Below are positions 51,538 through 60,904 of a DNA stretch of 64,000 nt, one piece after another. Within the stretch, counting starts at the first letter, position 1. Every line of letters starts with the position of its first letter. The notes below the pieces were generated by a model. That model had not been told where the DNA came from and ran no database searches. It was given only the letters and a program-made list of their open reading frames with translations. A program made the translations under genes and the position numbers. Source of the stretch: Rhodospirillaceae bacterium (GTDB taxonomy: Bacteria > Pseudomonadota > Alphaproteobacteria > CACIAM-22H2). The DNA lies in NCBI GenBank assembly GCA_022843945.1, contig JALHMR010000008.1, forward strand, positions 62,001 through 126,000, written 5' to 3'.

Positions 51538-51816
51538 ATGCACACATTATGGGTCCTCATCGGCGTCGTGGGCTTTGCTCTTCAGCCGCTTGGCCTCACC
51601 GCCGGGGAGCTCCGGGACGGGTCCGACAGCGCGCAGACCGTGATCGCCGTCCTGCCGGAGACGGCGGTGCCGGTCGACGCACCCGGCGGCAGCGAAGATG
51701 GCGCGGCGCGGCGTGTCGGTGTGGATCCCAGCCGCAGCCAGGCCCTGGCCCGCGCGCTGCTGCTGGTGATGACGGGCAGCAGCAGCAGCCGGCCGTTTCC
51801 CCTGATCCCGCAATAG
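51538..51816 (+). CDS. Small secreted or membrane hypothetical protein
   Basis: 92 residues. N-terminal hydrophobic helix (LWVLIGVVGFALQPLGLTAGE) fits a signal peptide. The rest is Ala/Ser-rich (VPVDAPGGSEDGAARRVGVD) and ends with LLLVMTGSSSSRPFP. Low complexity makes the coding call uncertain. Confidence 0.4.
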   Translation: MHTLWVLIGVVGFALQPLGLTAGELRDGSDSAQTVIAVLPETAVPVDAPGGSEDGAARRVGVDPSRSQALARALLLVMTGSSSSRPFPLIPQ

Positions 51817-51962
51817 CGCGTCGATTCAGGCGCGACGGCGGGCGCGCCTCCGCCCGCAACAGGGCGCTCCAGCTGCCCCGCTCGGCTATCGCAATATCGT
51901 CCCGCGTGAGGGTCCGTTTCCGGACCTAGTCGCCTGTATGACGGCGCCCGGAAGGGGCAACG

Positions 51963-52136
51963 ATGGAAGACAGCCAGAAAATCCGTTTCTACCGAATGCA
52001 GGCCAGCGAGTTGCGCCGGATGGCGGCTGCCTCGACATCGGCGGAAAGGCAGTCCGAATTCAGCGAGTTGGCCCGCCAGTACGAGATCCTGGCGGCGAGG
52101 CTGGTGCGCCGGTCCGGGCGCGGATCGTCCCGCTGA
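51963..52136 (+). CDS. Very small helical protein
   Basis: 57 residues: begins MEDSQKIRFYRMQASELRRMAAA, with ELARQYEILAARLVRR later. The layout of a 'Y/F-R...A-x-x-x-R...A...LA-x-x-Y-x-x-LA' helical hairpin matches a common family of tiny alphaproteobacterial proteins of unknown function. GAAGGGGCAACG is upstream of the ATG, giving a good ribosome site. Convergent with the PAS_5 gene 21 bases away. Confidence 0.7.
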   Translation: MEDSQKIRFYRMQASELRRMAAASTSAERQSEFSELARQYEILAARLVRRSGRGSSR

Positions 52137-52157
52137 CCTGCGCGCGGCAACCGGCCG

Positions 52158-52670
52158 CTAGATCACTGTCGCGCGGGCGTCGTCCTGGAAGAACACGCTG
52201 ACCACGAACAGGAGATCGACGGTGGCGCCGTCGGCGGCCAGCGGCATCACCAGATTCTCGACGCCGGCCACCGAATCGTTCTCCCAGAGATTGGGCCGGC
52301 CCCAGCGCCAGCTGGGAACGCCGCTGGCCACGATCTCGCGGCAGCGTCCCAGGAACCGGTCGTTCCGGCGGGCGTGCGCCTCATCCACCCACTGCCCGGT
52401 GACCTCGCGGCCCAGCACCTCGATGTAGCGCGTGCCCACGAGACGGTAGCGCAGGCGGAAAGGCTCCGGCTGCACGTCGATCATCGTCACGTGGGGCAGC
52501 AGGTCGACGATCTCCAGCGGATCGAGGTGCTGGCGGCCGGGCAGGGCGGCGGGCGCCGGGTGCAGGCTCCGCCAATAGAGATAGGCGCGCTGCAGCCGCT
52601 GGTGCGCCTTGTACTGCACCAGGTCCACGACGCCGGCGACGGGATGCCGCTGCTCCTGCTCCACAATCAT
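52158..52670 (-). CDS. PAS_5-family protein, copy 2
   Basis: 170 residues, paralog of the gene at 33671. Conserved strings are YLYWRSLHP, GRQHLDPLEIVDLLPHVTMIDVQPEPFRLRYRLVGT, EVTGQWVDEAHA, ENLVMPLAADG. A single PAS-type domain without output. Divergent from gmd, with 217 bases between, which hold promoters; an AT-richer stretch AAAAAGTTAATAAGTC lies directly upstream of this start. Confidence 0.85.
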   Translation of the reverse strand: MIVEQEQRHPVAGVVDLVQYKAHQRLQRAYLYWRSLHPAPAALPGRQHLDPLEIVDLLPHVTMIDVQPEPFRLRYRLVGTRYIEVLGREVTGQWVDEAHARRNDRFLGRCREIVASGVPSWRWGRPNLWENDSVAGVENLVMPLAADGATVDLLFVVSVFFQDDARATVI

Positions 52671-52887
52671 GGGCGGCAGGGTAACCGGCGATTTCTAGCA
52701 AAAAGTTAATAAGTCCGGGGTCGCTTTCTGCGTCATTGAGCCACTAGGTGCTGAAAATTACCGGCACTTCCGTGAACCGGCCGATTCCAGCCGTTGGTCC
52801 GGGAATTCACCCCGGCGGGTCGGCGTTGTCTCGGGGCCTCGGGGGTGCTAAGTCCCTCATCTTTCCCAGCGAATTACGGACCTGTTC

Positions 52888-53955
52888 ATGGCCAAGCCTG
52901 TCGCGCTGATCACCGGGGTCACCGGTCAGGACGGCGCCTATCTCGCCGAACTCCTGCTCAAGAAGGGCTACGTCGTGCACGGGCTGAAGCGGCGCTCGTC
53001 GTCGTTCAACACCGCCCGCGTCGATCACCTCTATGCCGACCCGCATGAGAAGGGCGTGCAGTTCTTCATGCATTACGGCGACATGACGGACGCCACCAAC
53101 CTCATCCGCATCGTCCAGGAGACGCAGCCGACCGAGATCTACAACCTGGCCGCCCAGAGCCACGTGCAGGTCAGCTTCGAGACACCCGAGTACACCGCCA
53201 ATTCGGACGGGCTCGGCACGCTGCGCCTGCTCGAGGCGATGCGCATCCTGAAGCTCGAGAAGACCGTGCGCTTCTACCAGGCCTCGACCTCGGAGCTTTA
53301 CGGCCTGGTGCAGGAGCGGCCGCAGCGCGAGACCACGCCGTTCCGCCCGCGCAGCCCCTATGCCGCGGCCAAGCTCTATGCCTACTGGACCACGGTCGGC
53401 TACCGCGAGGCCTACGGCATGCACGCCTCCAACGGCATCCTGTTCAACCACGAGGGCCCGACCCGCGGCGAGACCTTCGTCACCCGCAAGATCACCCGCG
53501 CCGTGGCGGCGATCGAGGCCGGGCTGCAGGACAAGCTGTTTCTGGGCAACATCGACGCCTCGCGCGACTGGGGCCATGCCCGCGACTATGTCGAGGGCAT
53601 GTGGCTGATGATGCAGCAGAAGGAGCCCGACGATTACGTGCTGGCCACCGGCGAGACGCACACGGTCCGGGAATTCGTGGAACTGGCCTTCGGCCAGATC
53701 GGCCGCACGATCACGTGGCAGGGCAAGGGCGCCGGCGAGAAGGGTGTGGATGCCAAGGGCAAGGTGCTGGTCGAGATCGATCCGCGCTATTTCCGGCCGA
53801 CCGAGGTCGAGTTCCTGCTGGGCGATCCGTCCAAGGCCCATGCCAAACTCGGCTGGAAGCACAAGACCAGCTTTGCCCAGCTGGTGCGCGAGATGGTGGA
53901 CGCCGACCGCAAAGCGGTGCAAAAGGAACATGAGCGCCAAGATCGGCACGGTTGA
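52888..53955 (+). CDS. gmd: GDP-mannose 4,6-dehydratase
   Basis: Converts GDP-D-mannose to GDP-4-keto-6-deoxy-D-mannose in the cytoplasm, the first step to GDP-L-fucose and related sugars. 355 residues, family size. NADP site [16 protein letters not shown] (8-23), [17 protein letters not shown], catalytic Thr/Glu region QASTSELYG, and [10 protein letters not shown] (YxxxK). [17 protein letters not shown] is near the C-terminus. Next gene is GDP-fucose synthase, 40 bases downstream. The ATG is preceded only by a weak GGACCTG. Confidence 0.96.
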   Translation: MAKPVALITGVTGQDGAYLAELLLKKGYVVHGLKRRSSSFNTARVDHLYADPHEKGVQFFMHYGDMTDATNLIRIVQETQPTEIYNLAAQSHVQVSFETPEYTANSDGLGTLRLLEAMRILKLEKTVRFYQASTSELYGLVQERPQRETTPFRPRSPYAAAKLYAYWTTVGYREAYGMHASNGILFNHEGPTRGETFVTRKITRAVAAIEAGLQDKLFLGNIDASRDWGHARDYVEGMWLMMQQKEPDDYVLATGETHTVREFVELAFGQIGRTITWQGKGAGEKGVDAKGKVLVEIDPRYFRPTEVEFLLGDPSKAHAKLGWKHKTSFAQLVREMVDADRKAVQKEHERQDRHG

Positions 53956-53963
53956 GCATCGCC

Positions 53964-54003
53964 ATGGCTGAGATTTCTTATGGCTGAGATTCCTTATGGC
54001 TGA
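53964..54003 (+). repeat. Triplicated start region ahead of fcl
   Basis: ATGGCTGAGATTYCTT occurs at 53964 and 53980, and a third ATGGCTGA at 53996 is the fcl start. The 16-base period shifts frame, so the first two copies encode MAEISYG and MAEIPYG, each then stop. The second mini-ORF ends at 54003 inside fcl. Confidence 0.75.
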
Positions 54004-54955
54004 TGGGATCCTCTTTCCGCTGGCCGGCAAGCGGGTGTTCGTCGCCGGCCACAAGGGCATGGTCGGCTCGGCCATCGTGCGTCGCCTCACGCAGGCCAAG
54101 GCCGAAATCCTGACCGCCGACCGCCAGCAGCTCGACCTGACGCGCCAGGCCGCGGTCGAGGACTGGATGCAGAAGAACAGGCCCGACGCGGTGTTCGTCG
54201 CGGCGGCCGAGGTCGGCGGCATCCACGCCAACAATTCGCGCCCCGCCGATTTCCTCTACGACAACCTGGCCATCGAGACCGCGGTCATCCATTCCGCCAA
54301 GATGGTGGGGGTGAAGAAGCTGCAGTTCCTCGGCTCCTCCTGCGTCTATCCGCGCCTGGCGCCGCAGCCGATGAAAGAGGACATGCTGCTGACCGGCGCG
54401 CTCGAGCCGACCAACCAGTGGTACGCCATCGCCAAGATCGCCGGCCTGAAGATGTGCGAGGCCTATCGCAAGCAGCATGGCTGCGACTTCATTTCCGTCA
54501 TGCCCACGAATCTCTACGGGCCGGGCGACAATTTCGATCCGGCCGAGAGCCACGTGCCGGCGGCGATGCTGCTCAAGACGCACAACGCCAAGCTGGCCAA
54601 TGCGCCCAACATCGAAATCTGGGGCACCGGGACCCCGAAGCGCGAGTTCCTCTATGTCGAGGACCTGGCCGATGCCTGCGTCTACCTGATGGAGCGCTAC
54701 TCGGGCGACGAGACGGTCAATGTCGGCACCGGCACCGACATCACCATCCGCGAGCTGGCCGAGACGGTGGCCCGGGTCGTCGGCTTCCGCGGCGGCTTCA
54801 CCTACAACACCTCGAAACCCGACGGCGCGCCGCGCAAGCTCCTCGATGTCAGCCGGCTCCATAAACTCGGCTGGACGGCGAAGACCAGCCTCGAGGACGG
54901 CTTCCGCCGCACCTACGACTGGTTCCTGCAGAACGTCGCCTCTAAAGCTGCCTGA
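53996..54955 (+). CDS. fcl: GDP-L-fucose synthase
   Basis: Epimerase-reductase that turns GDP-4-keto-6-deoxy-mannose into GDP-L-fucose using NADPH. 319 residues. NADP site VFVAGHKGMVGSAIVRRL (14-31), catalytic Ser in LGSSCVYPR, YxxxK as YAIAKIAGLK, and the substrate region MPTNLYGPGDNFDPAESHVPA. It pairs with gmd. No glycosyltransferase or polysaccharide cluster is adjacent, so the destination of fucose is not visible. Preceded by two overlapping mini-ORFs in a tandem repeat. Confidence 0.95.
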   Translation: MADGILFPLAGKRVFVAGHKGMVGSAIVRRLTQAKAEILTADRQQLDLTRQAAVEDWMQKNRPDAVFVAAAEVGGIHANNSRPADFLYDNLAIETAVIHSAKMVGVKKLQFLGSSCVYPRLAPQPMKEDMLLTGALEPTNQWYAIAKIAGLKMCEAYRKQHGCDFISVMPTNLYGPGDNFDPAESHVPAAMLLKTHNAKLANAPNIEIWGTGTPKREFLYVEDLADACVYLMERYSGDETVNVGTGTDITIRELAETVARVVGFRGGFTYNTSKPDGAPRKLLDVSRLHKLGWTAKTSLEDGFRRTYDWFLQNVASKAA

Positions 54956-55025
54956 TTGGGCGGCCTGACGGGCCCGGTTTGACCCGAATCGGCATCCCGT
55001 ATATCTACGGGGCCTCCGGGGCTGT

Positions 55026-55100
55026 TGGGGCGTAGCCAAGTGGTAAGGCAGCGGATTTTGATTCCGCCATTCCTAGGTTCGAATCCTAGCGCCCCAACCA
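55026..55100 (+). tRNA. tRNA-Gln (anticodon UUG)
   Basis: A 75-nt cloverleaf: acceptor stem TGGGGCG/CGCCCCA, anticodon loop TTTTGAT between GCGGA and TCCGC giving anticodon TTG, T-arm CCTAG-GTTCGAAT-CCTAG, and an encoded CCA end. It lies 71 bases after fcl. Confidence 0.95.
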
Positions 55101-55120
55101 ATCAGGCGCCTTAGACGGCC

Positions 55121-55630
55121 ATGGGCGGCATGTCCGCACCTCTGCCCGTCCGCCCGGATCTGAGCGATCCCCGACTCGTCGCCCTTTATGGTTACTGGGA
55201 AGCCAAGCGCGCCGGCCGCACCATGCCGACCCGCGCCGATATCGATCCGCTGGAGATGAAGGCCTGGCTGGGTAACCTGCTGCTGATCGACGTCGGCGGC
55301 GAGGGACGCTTCGTCTATCGCCTCTATGGCACGGGCTTCGTCAACAGCTTCGGGCGCGACATGACCGGGCGCTCGGTCGACGAGCTGCCGCCCGAGCAGC
55401 AGGAGCGGGTGCGCAGCGACTACCAGGCCGTCTGCGCCAGCCATCAGCCGCGCGCCCGCCTCTATACCGCGGCGTTCGAAGTGCCCGATCTCGGCGTGTC
55501 GGCGCGCCAGCAGACCGAGGTCGTGACCTGGGAGCGCCTGGTCCTGCCGCTGAGCGACGGCGATTTGCAGGTGACGATGCTGCTGGTCGGCGCCTATCCG
55601 CTGGCCGACCTCAAGCCTTCTACTGAGTAG
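55121..55630 (+). CDS. PAS_5-family protein, copy 3
   Basis: 169 residues, 20 bases after the tRNA. A more distant member: LYGYWEAKRAGRTMPTRADIDPLEMKAWLGNLLLIDV, FVYRLYGTGFVNSFGRDMTGRSVDELP, TWERLVLPLSDG. The MPTRADIDPLEMKAWLGNLLLIDV block replaces the GRQHLDPL of copies 1 and 2. The C-terminus has no output domain. ATG 55121 or the ATG at 55130 may be used. Confidence 0.83.
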   Translation: MGGMSAPLPVRPDLSDPRLVALYGYWEAKRAGRTMPTRADIDPLEMKAWLGNLLLIDVGGEGRFVYRLYGTGFVNSFGRDMTGRSVDELPPEQQERVRSDYQAVCASHQPRARLYTAAFEVPDLGVSARQQTEVVTWERLVLPLSDGDLQVTMLLVGAYPLADLKPSTE

Positions 55631-55646
55631 GACTGGGAGCGAGTAG

Positions 55647-56003
55647 CTAGCGCCGGGGGGCGCCCTTGGCCGCCTCGTCGAGCAGGTCGAAGATGCGGCG
55701 GAACTTGAGCTGGCTGCCGCGCACGCGGGTGTTCCAGGTCAGGGCCAGCTGGCGCAGCCACTGCACCGCCGACGGGTCATTCGCCTTGGCGGCGAGGGCG
55801 CGCTGGACGTCGATCAGCACGCGCATGCCGTTCTCGGCATTGGCCTTGTGCGTGGGGTCCTTGCGGGCCTCCATGATGATCGGCTGCAGCAGCCGCAGCA
55901 CGACCACCGCCGGGGCGCGTTCATCGAGCGTCGGGCCGGCCGGGGCGGCTTCGCCGCCGGCGTCGGGTGTGCCGGTCGGATCGTCGCTGGTCATTGAATT
56001 CAC
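55647..56003 (-). CDS. Small helical hypothetical protein
   Basis: 118 residues. Acidic, Pro/Gly-rich N-terminus (SDDPTGTPDAGGEAAPAGP), then helices (VVVLRLLQPIIMEARKDPTHKANAENGMRVLIDVQRALAAKANDP, WLRQLALTWNTRVRGSQLKFRRIFDLLDEA). No known family recognised. It may be the last gene of the minus-strand block, 69 bases after the amidotransferase-like gene. Confidence 0.65.
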   Translation of the reverse strand: MNSMTSDDPTGTPDAGGEAAPAGPTLDERAPAVVVLRLLQPIIMEARKDPTHKANAENGMRVLIDVQRALAAKANDPSAVQWLRQLALTWNTRVRGSQLKFRRIFDLLDEAAKGAPRR

Positions 56004-56072
56004 AAGAAGAGCCCCCAGGTTGCGGCGAAACTATAGTCTCGAATACCGCATATTCGCTAATGAAGCCTTGCT

Positions 56073-58169
56073 TTAACGCCCTTCCCGGCGCCAGGCCAGT
56101 ACTAAAGTCGCCAGGGCCACGAGGAACAGGGCCAGGCCCGGCAGGAGCGGCAATTGCAGGATGCCGGCGACCACGTAGTCGCCGTTGGCCCTGAGGCCGA
56201 TCCAGCCCCGCCCGCCCGGCTCCTTGCCGCCGGTATCGCGGTTCGGCCGTACGCGGCGGATGTCCGGCGCCCCGTCGGCCAGCCAGAGGATCTGCCCGCC
56301 CGTCGTGGCGGAGGCGATCCGCAGGGGTTCCTCCGAGGTCCGCACATCGGCCATCTCGACCGGGTTGAGGGCGCCCACCGCGGCGATCGCCACGCGTTCG
56401 CCGTCGGTCAGGTGATAGATGCCGGGATCGCTGACGCGCAGGCTGCCGGTGGCCCGGCCGTCCGCGCCTTCGGTCAGGGCGACCGTCTGGCGATTGCCGT
56501 TGGGGAAGGTGACCTCGACGCCGCGGCCGTCGGGCTCCAGCGTGCGGCGGACGATGTCGATGCGGTCCCCGCGCACCGTGGCGCGCAGGTCGTTCTCCTC
56601 GAGCTCGGGCTCCTTCATCAGCCAGTGGGCGATGCGGCGCAGCAGCTCGGCCTGGGGCCCGCCATTCTCGTAGCCGCGCGCCCACAGCCAGATGTGGTCG
56701 GACATGAACTGCGCCACGCGGCCGTCGCCGACGCGGTCGAGCATGAGCAGCGGCCGGTCGCGGGCCCCCGAGAGCAGGGTGTGGCCGCGGCGCGGCTCGA
56801 TGTCGATATGGCGGAACCAGCGGCCCCAGTTGGGCCCTGCTTCGCCGGTGCTGGGGCCGCCGCCCGGCAGGTCGGCAGTCACCGGATGCCGGCGGCCGAG
56901 CTCGCTGACCTTGGGCTTGAAGCCCTCCTCGAAGGTCTGGCCGGTCGGCACGCCGGGCAGGATCTGCCCGAGCGGCGAGTTGAACAGATTGTTGGTCGTG
57001 CCGATGTTCGGGCCGGTGGCGACCATCAGCGCACCGCCGCCGCGCACGTAGCGCACGATGTTGTCGAGATAGACCTGGGCCAGCACGTCACGCCGCCGGT
57101 AGCGATCGAAGATCACGAGATCGAACTCGTGCAGCTTGACCTCGAACAGCTCGCGGATCGGGAAGGCGATCAGCGAGAGCTCGTTGACGGGCGTGAAGTC
57201 CTGCGCCTCGGGCGGCCGCAGGATGGTGAAATGGATGAGGTCGACCGAGGGGTCGGACTTGAGAAGATTACGCCAAGTCCGCTCGCCCGGATGCGGCTCG
57301 CCGGTGACCAGCAGCACGCGCAGGCGGTCGCGCACGCCATTGACCACGACCACGGCCCGGTTGTTGTCGAGGGTGAGCTCGCGCGGGCCCGGCTCGACCG
57401 CAATCTCGAACACCGTGGTCCCGCCGTGGTCCAGGGTGAAGTCGATCTCGGTCGGCACGTTGACGGGAATACGCACGGTCTGCGGCTCGCCGCCGTCGCG
57501 CCGGATATCGACCCGCGCCAGCTCGCCGCGCTGGCCGCTGCCATCGTCGACCTTGAGCGTCATGGTCTGCGGCTTGCCGACGATGCCGTAGGTCGGGCTG
57601 CGCTCGATCACCAGGCGGCGATCGACCTCGTTGCGGTTGCCGGTGAGCAGGACGTGCACGGGGGCCGGGATGCGCACACCCTGCGCGTCCTTGGGCGCGT
57701 CGTGAACCTGGCCGTCGGTGACCATGACCACGCCAGACAGGCGCGAGCGCGGCACATCGCCCAGCGCGCGCTCAATCGTCTCGAACAGCCGCGTGCCGTC
57801 GCTGCCGCCAATGCCGCCGCTGCCGCCGCCGCGCACCACCCGGACCTCGAGCTCCTTCTGGCTGCCGAGACGCGACTGGAGCTGCTGCACCGCCGCATCG
57901 GTCCGCGCCTTGCGCTCGCCGATCGCCTGGCTGGCGCTTTCGTCGACCACGACCAGCGCCACGTCGGGCAGCGGCCGGCGCTCTTCGACGACGGCCGTTG
58001 GATTGACCAGGGCCAGCAGCAGGCCGAGTACGGCGGCCGTGCGCCAGCCGGCACCCCGGGCGCGGCGCACCCAGAGGAGGACGATCAGCGCCAGCGCGAT
58101 GGAAGCGGCGATCGCCAGCAGGAGCGGCGGGATCAGCGGGGCGGCGGTGAAGGAAAGATCGCCGCTCAT
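56073..58169 (-). CDS. Membrane protein with degenerate VWA and glutamine-amidotransferase-like domain
   Basis: 698 residues. Transmembrane helices lie near 12-35 and 43-58, and a last one near 670-695. An N-terminal VWA-like region has DVALVVVDESASQAIGERKARTD, a weakened MIDAS (DESAS for DxSxS). About 240-520 resembles the class I glutamine amidotransferase-like domain of such operons (YVRGGGALMVATGPNIG) but the catalytic Cys is not evident. The ATG overlaps the preceding gene's stop. In the MoxR/VWA operons these proteins act together at the membrane, possibly as a chaperone-like complex; the substrate is unknown. Confidence 0.78.
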   Translation of the reverse strand: MSGDLSFTAAPLIPPLLLAIAASIALALIVLLWVRRARGAGWRTAAVLGLLLALVNPTAVVEERRPLPDVALVVVDESASQAIGERKARTDAAVQQLQSRLGSQKELEVRVVRGGGSGGIGGSDGTRLFETIERALGDVPRSRLSGVVMVTDGQVHDAPKDAQGVRIPAPVHVLLTGNRNEVDRRLVIERSPTYGIVGKPQTMTLKVDDGSGQRGELARVDIRRDGGEPQTVRIPVNVPTEIDFTLDHGGTTVFEIAVEPGPRELTLDNNRAVVVVNGVRDRLRVLLVTGEPHPGERTWRNLLKSDPSVDLIHFTILRPPEAQDFTPVNELSLIAFPIRELFEVKLHEFDLVIFDRYRRRDVLAQVYLDNIVRYVRGGGALMVATGPNIGTTNNLFNSPLGQILPGVPTGQTFEEGFKPKVSELGRRHPVTADLPGGGPSTGEAGPNWGRWFRHIDIEPRRGHTLLSGARDRPLLMLDRVGDGRVAQFMSDHIWLWARGYENGGPQAELLRRIAHWLMKEPELEENDLRATVRGDRIDIVRRTLEPDGRGVEVTFPNGNRQTVALTEGADGRATGSLRVSDPGIYHLTDGERVAIAAVGALNPVEMADVRTSEEPLRIASATTGGQILWLADGAPDIRRVRPNRDTGGKEPGGRGWIGLRANGDYVVAGILQLPLLPGLALFLVALATLVLAWRREGR

Positions 58170-60904
58170 CGCCGGATCCGATCGAGGATGGCGTCGACAT
58201 GGACCTGGTCGGCCTTGTAGTTGCCGGTCAGCGCGTACATCACGAGATTGACGCCGAAGCGAATGGCGGTTTCGCGTTGGCCCTCGCCGCCGGGCACGGC
58301 GGCGTATTGCGCGCGACCCTGGCTGTCGGTGGCCCAGGCGGCGGCCCAGTCATGGGCGCCGATCACCACCGAGGTGACGCCGTCATTGATCCGGCTGTCG
58401 GCCTGCTCGACCCAGACCGGCTGGCCGGCCCAGCGGCCGGGAAACTCGGCCAGCAGATAGAAGGATTTGGTCAGCACGTGATCCGCCGGGACCGGGGCCA
58501 GCGCCGGCAGGCTGATATTGCGCAGGATGAGCTGCAGGCGCTGCGCCGCCGGGCCGCGACCGCCGCGGTCGCCATCGCGCGTGTCGAACAGGATCATGCC
58601 GCCCTGGCGCAGGAAGTCGTTCACCCGCGCCATGGCGGCGGGTGTGGGCAGGGTGGCGTCGGGCGCCACCGGCCAGTAGATCAGGGGATAGAAGGCCAGC
58701 TCGTCCTGCTCGATGTCGATCTCGGCCGGCTGGCCGGGGTCGATGGCCGTGCGCCGCGAGAGGATGGTGCCCAGGCCGAGCAGTCCGGCGCGCGCGACGT
58801 CGTCGATATCGGGGCGGCCGCTGCGCACGTAGCCCAGCCGCGTTGCCAGGGTCGCCGAGATGGCTGCCCCGTCGTCGCCGGCGGGCTGCTGGGGAGCGCG
58901 CTGCATCTGGGCCATGGCGTCGGTGCCGGCCAGCAGCGCGACCACCAATGCGGCCGGCCCGGCGCGCCGCGCCCAGGAGCCGGCGAGCAGGCCGCGCAGC
59001 ACGAGGCTGATCAGCAGGTCGGCCAGGGCCAGCATGAGGGCGGCGGTGAGCAGGCCGGGCTTGGTGTCGATCTCGCGGCTGGCATGCAGCTCGTGGCGCT
59101 GGATGCCCGCCGGCAGCTCGCCCAGCACGCGCGGCGGCGGCACGCCGGCCGACAGGTTGAGGGCGCGGCGGCCGAACTCGGCGCCGTAGTAGCCGGGCGG
59201 ATGCTTGGGGCCGATGGCCACCTTGGCGAAGTCGCGGCCGGCGATGCCGACCGCGGCGGGGCCGGGCGACTGCAGGCGGCCGAAGCCGTCGAGCGAGGAG
59301 AGCGGCGGCAGGACAGCGTCGCTGGCTTCGCCCGCCACGCCCTGCGACAGGCCGACCAGGCGCTGCAGCATCTCGACGAACAGGCCGGAGATCGGCAGCG
59401 TCGACCATTCCGGCGTCGCCATGGTGTGAACCAGGACCAGCCAGCCGTCACCGCGACGCTCAAAGGTGATCAGCGGCGTGCCGTCGGACAGGCGCGCCCA
59501 GGTCTTGTTGGCGAGGTCGAGGCTCGGCTCGGCCAGGACCTGCCGTGTCACCCGTACGTCGTCGGCCACCGCCAGGCCGGCGAACGGACCGTTCGGATCG
59601 AAGGACTGCAGCCCGACCGGCTGGCCCCAGGACATGGCGCCGCCGAAATTGCGGCCGCCGCCGCGCAACGGCACCGGCACGAAATCATCGCCGCCTTCGG
59701 CGAGGCGGCCGCCGGCGAAGCGCACGACCATGCCGCCCTTCTTCAGCCACTCATCGACCACCGTCTGATCGGCGGCGGCCAGGCGGCCGCTATCGGCGAG
59801 GACCAGGACGGCGAGCTCGCGCTGCAGCAGCTCCTGCGGCGAGCCGAGGCGCACCTCGCTGAACGGCGCCAGGGCGCGCTGCAGATAGTAGATGTCGCCG
59901 AGCAGCGGCTGCTGGCGCTCGAGCGGGCCGCCGGAGACCAGGCCCACGGGGCGCCGGCGCCAGCGTTCGTCGATCAGGATCACCGCGCCGGCCGAGGCTT
60001 CGCTTTCGATCTCCAGCCGCGCCACGCGGTTGCGCAGTTCGGTCGGCAGGTTGATGCGGACCTGCGCGCTGGTCTGGCCCTCGGCCCAGCGCAGCTCCTC
60101 GCGGGCGAGCAGGCGCCCGTCGTCGCCGATCGCCCGGATCGGCACGCTCATCGCGCCAGCGCCCGAGGCGCGCGCCACGGTGGCGGTCATGCCGCCGGCC
60201 TCGGCAGCGGGCGGGAGCAGCAGCCGCGCCAGGCGATCGTCGCTTTCGGCGAACAGATCGACTCCGCCGTAGCGCTGCAGGCGTTCCAGCAGGCCGGCGA
60301 GATGCTCGTCACGCAGCCCGTCCGACAGGTAGACGACATTCGCCGCGCCCGGCAGCGTCAGCGTGTCGAGGCTGGCGCGCGCGGCGGCGCGGTCGACCGG
60401 CCAGGGCTTGGGCTCGAGCGCCCCGACGAGGCTGCGGATCTCGCCCGCCGGCCCCATGCGCGACGGGCGCGGCGGCTCGCCGGTGACCAGGGGAGCCGTG
60501 GAGAGCAGCACCACCGGCTGCCGGTTGCGGTCGGCCCGGTCGATGATGTCGGTCAGCATCGTCTTGCGCGCCGGCCAGTTGCGCGCCGAGCCCCAGCCGT
60601 CGTCGACCACGACCAGGACGGGACCGGTGCTGGCGATCTGGGCGCCGGGATTGAGCAGCGGATGGGCTAAAGCCAGGATAATGAGGGCGGCGATCAGCAG
60701 GCGCAGCAGAAGAAGCCAGAGCGGGGTCTTGGCCGGCGTCTCCTCCTTGGGCTGCAGCTGGAGCAGAAGGCGGATCGCCGGGAACAAGGCGCGGCGCGGC
60801 GCCGGCGGCGTGACGCGCAGCAGCCACCAGAGGATGGGCAGCGCCGCGAGGCCGAACAGCCAGAGCGGCGAGAGGAAGGCGATGCCGGCGAGAGCGCCCA
60901 TCAC
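58166..60904 (-). CDS. BatA/DUF4159 membrane protein
   Basis: 912 residues. The N-terminus is a BatA-type anchor with two helices (SPLWLFGLAALPILWWLLR, WLLLLRLLIAALIILALAHPLL), then a VWA-like region (VLVVVDDGWGSARNWPARK). The C-terminus is DUF4159 (LGYVRSGRPDIDDVARAGL, FYPLIYWPV, NDFLRQGGMILFDT), with further membrane helices around 630-660. Its start overlaps the DUF58 stop (ATGA) and its stop overlaps the next start, so the set is translated as a unit. Common in alphaproteobacteria, function unproven. Confidence 0.85.
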   Translation of the reverse strand: MMGALAGIAFLSPLWLFGLAALPILWWLLRVTPPAPRRALFPAIRLLLQLQPKEETPAKTPLWLLLLRLLIAALIILALAHPLLNPGAQIASTGPVLVVVDDGWGSARNWPARKTMLTDIIDRADRNRQPVVLLSTAPLVTGEPPRPSRMGPAGEIRSLVGALEPKPWPVDRAAARASLDTLTLPGAANVVYLSDGLRDEHLAGLLERLQRYGGVDLFAESDDRLARLLLPPAAEAGGMTATVARASGAGAMSVPIRAIGDDGRLLAREELRWAEGQTSAQVRINLPTELRNRVARLEIESEASAGAVILIDERWRRRPVGLVSGGPLERQQPLLGDIYYLQRALAPFSEVRLGSPQELLQRELAVLVLADSGRLAAADQTVVDEWLKKGGMVVRFAGGRLAEGGDDFVPVPLRGGGRNFGGAMSWGQPVGLQSFDPNGPFAGLAVADDVRVTRQVLAEPSLDLANKTWARLSDGTPLITFERRGDGWLVLVHTMATPEWSTLPISGLFVEMLQRLVGLSQGVAGEASDAVLPPLSSLDGFGRLQSPGPAAVGIAGRDFAKVAIGPKHPPGYYGAEFGRRALNLSAGVPPPRVLGELPAGIQRHELHASREIDTKPGLLTAALMLALADLLISLVLRGLLAGSWARRAGPAALVVALLAGTDAMAQMQRAPQQPAGDDGAAISATLATRLGYVRSGRPDIDDVARAGLLGLGTILSRRTAIDPGQPAEIDIEQDELAFYPLIYWPVAPDATLPTPAAMARVNDFLRQGGMILFDTRDGDRGGRGPAAQRLQLILRNISLPALAPVPADHVLTKSFYLLAEFPGRWAGQPVWVEQADSRINDGVTSVVIGAHDWAAAWATDSQGRAQYAAVPGGEGQRETAIRFGVNLVMYALTGNYKADQVHVDAILDRIRR

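Noticed and set aside
49008-52136. Prophage remnant or integrated element
   Set aside because: No integrase, terminase, capsid or attachment repeats seen, and GC content and codon use match the chromosome.
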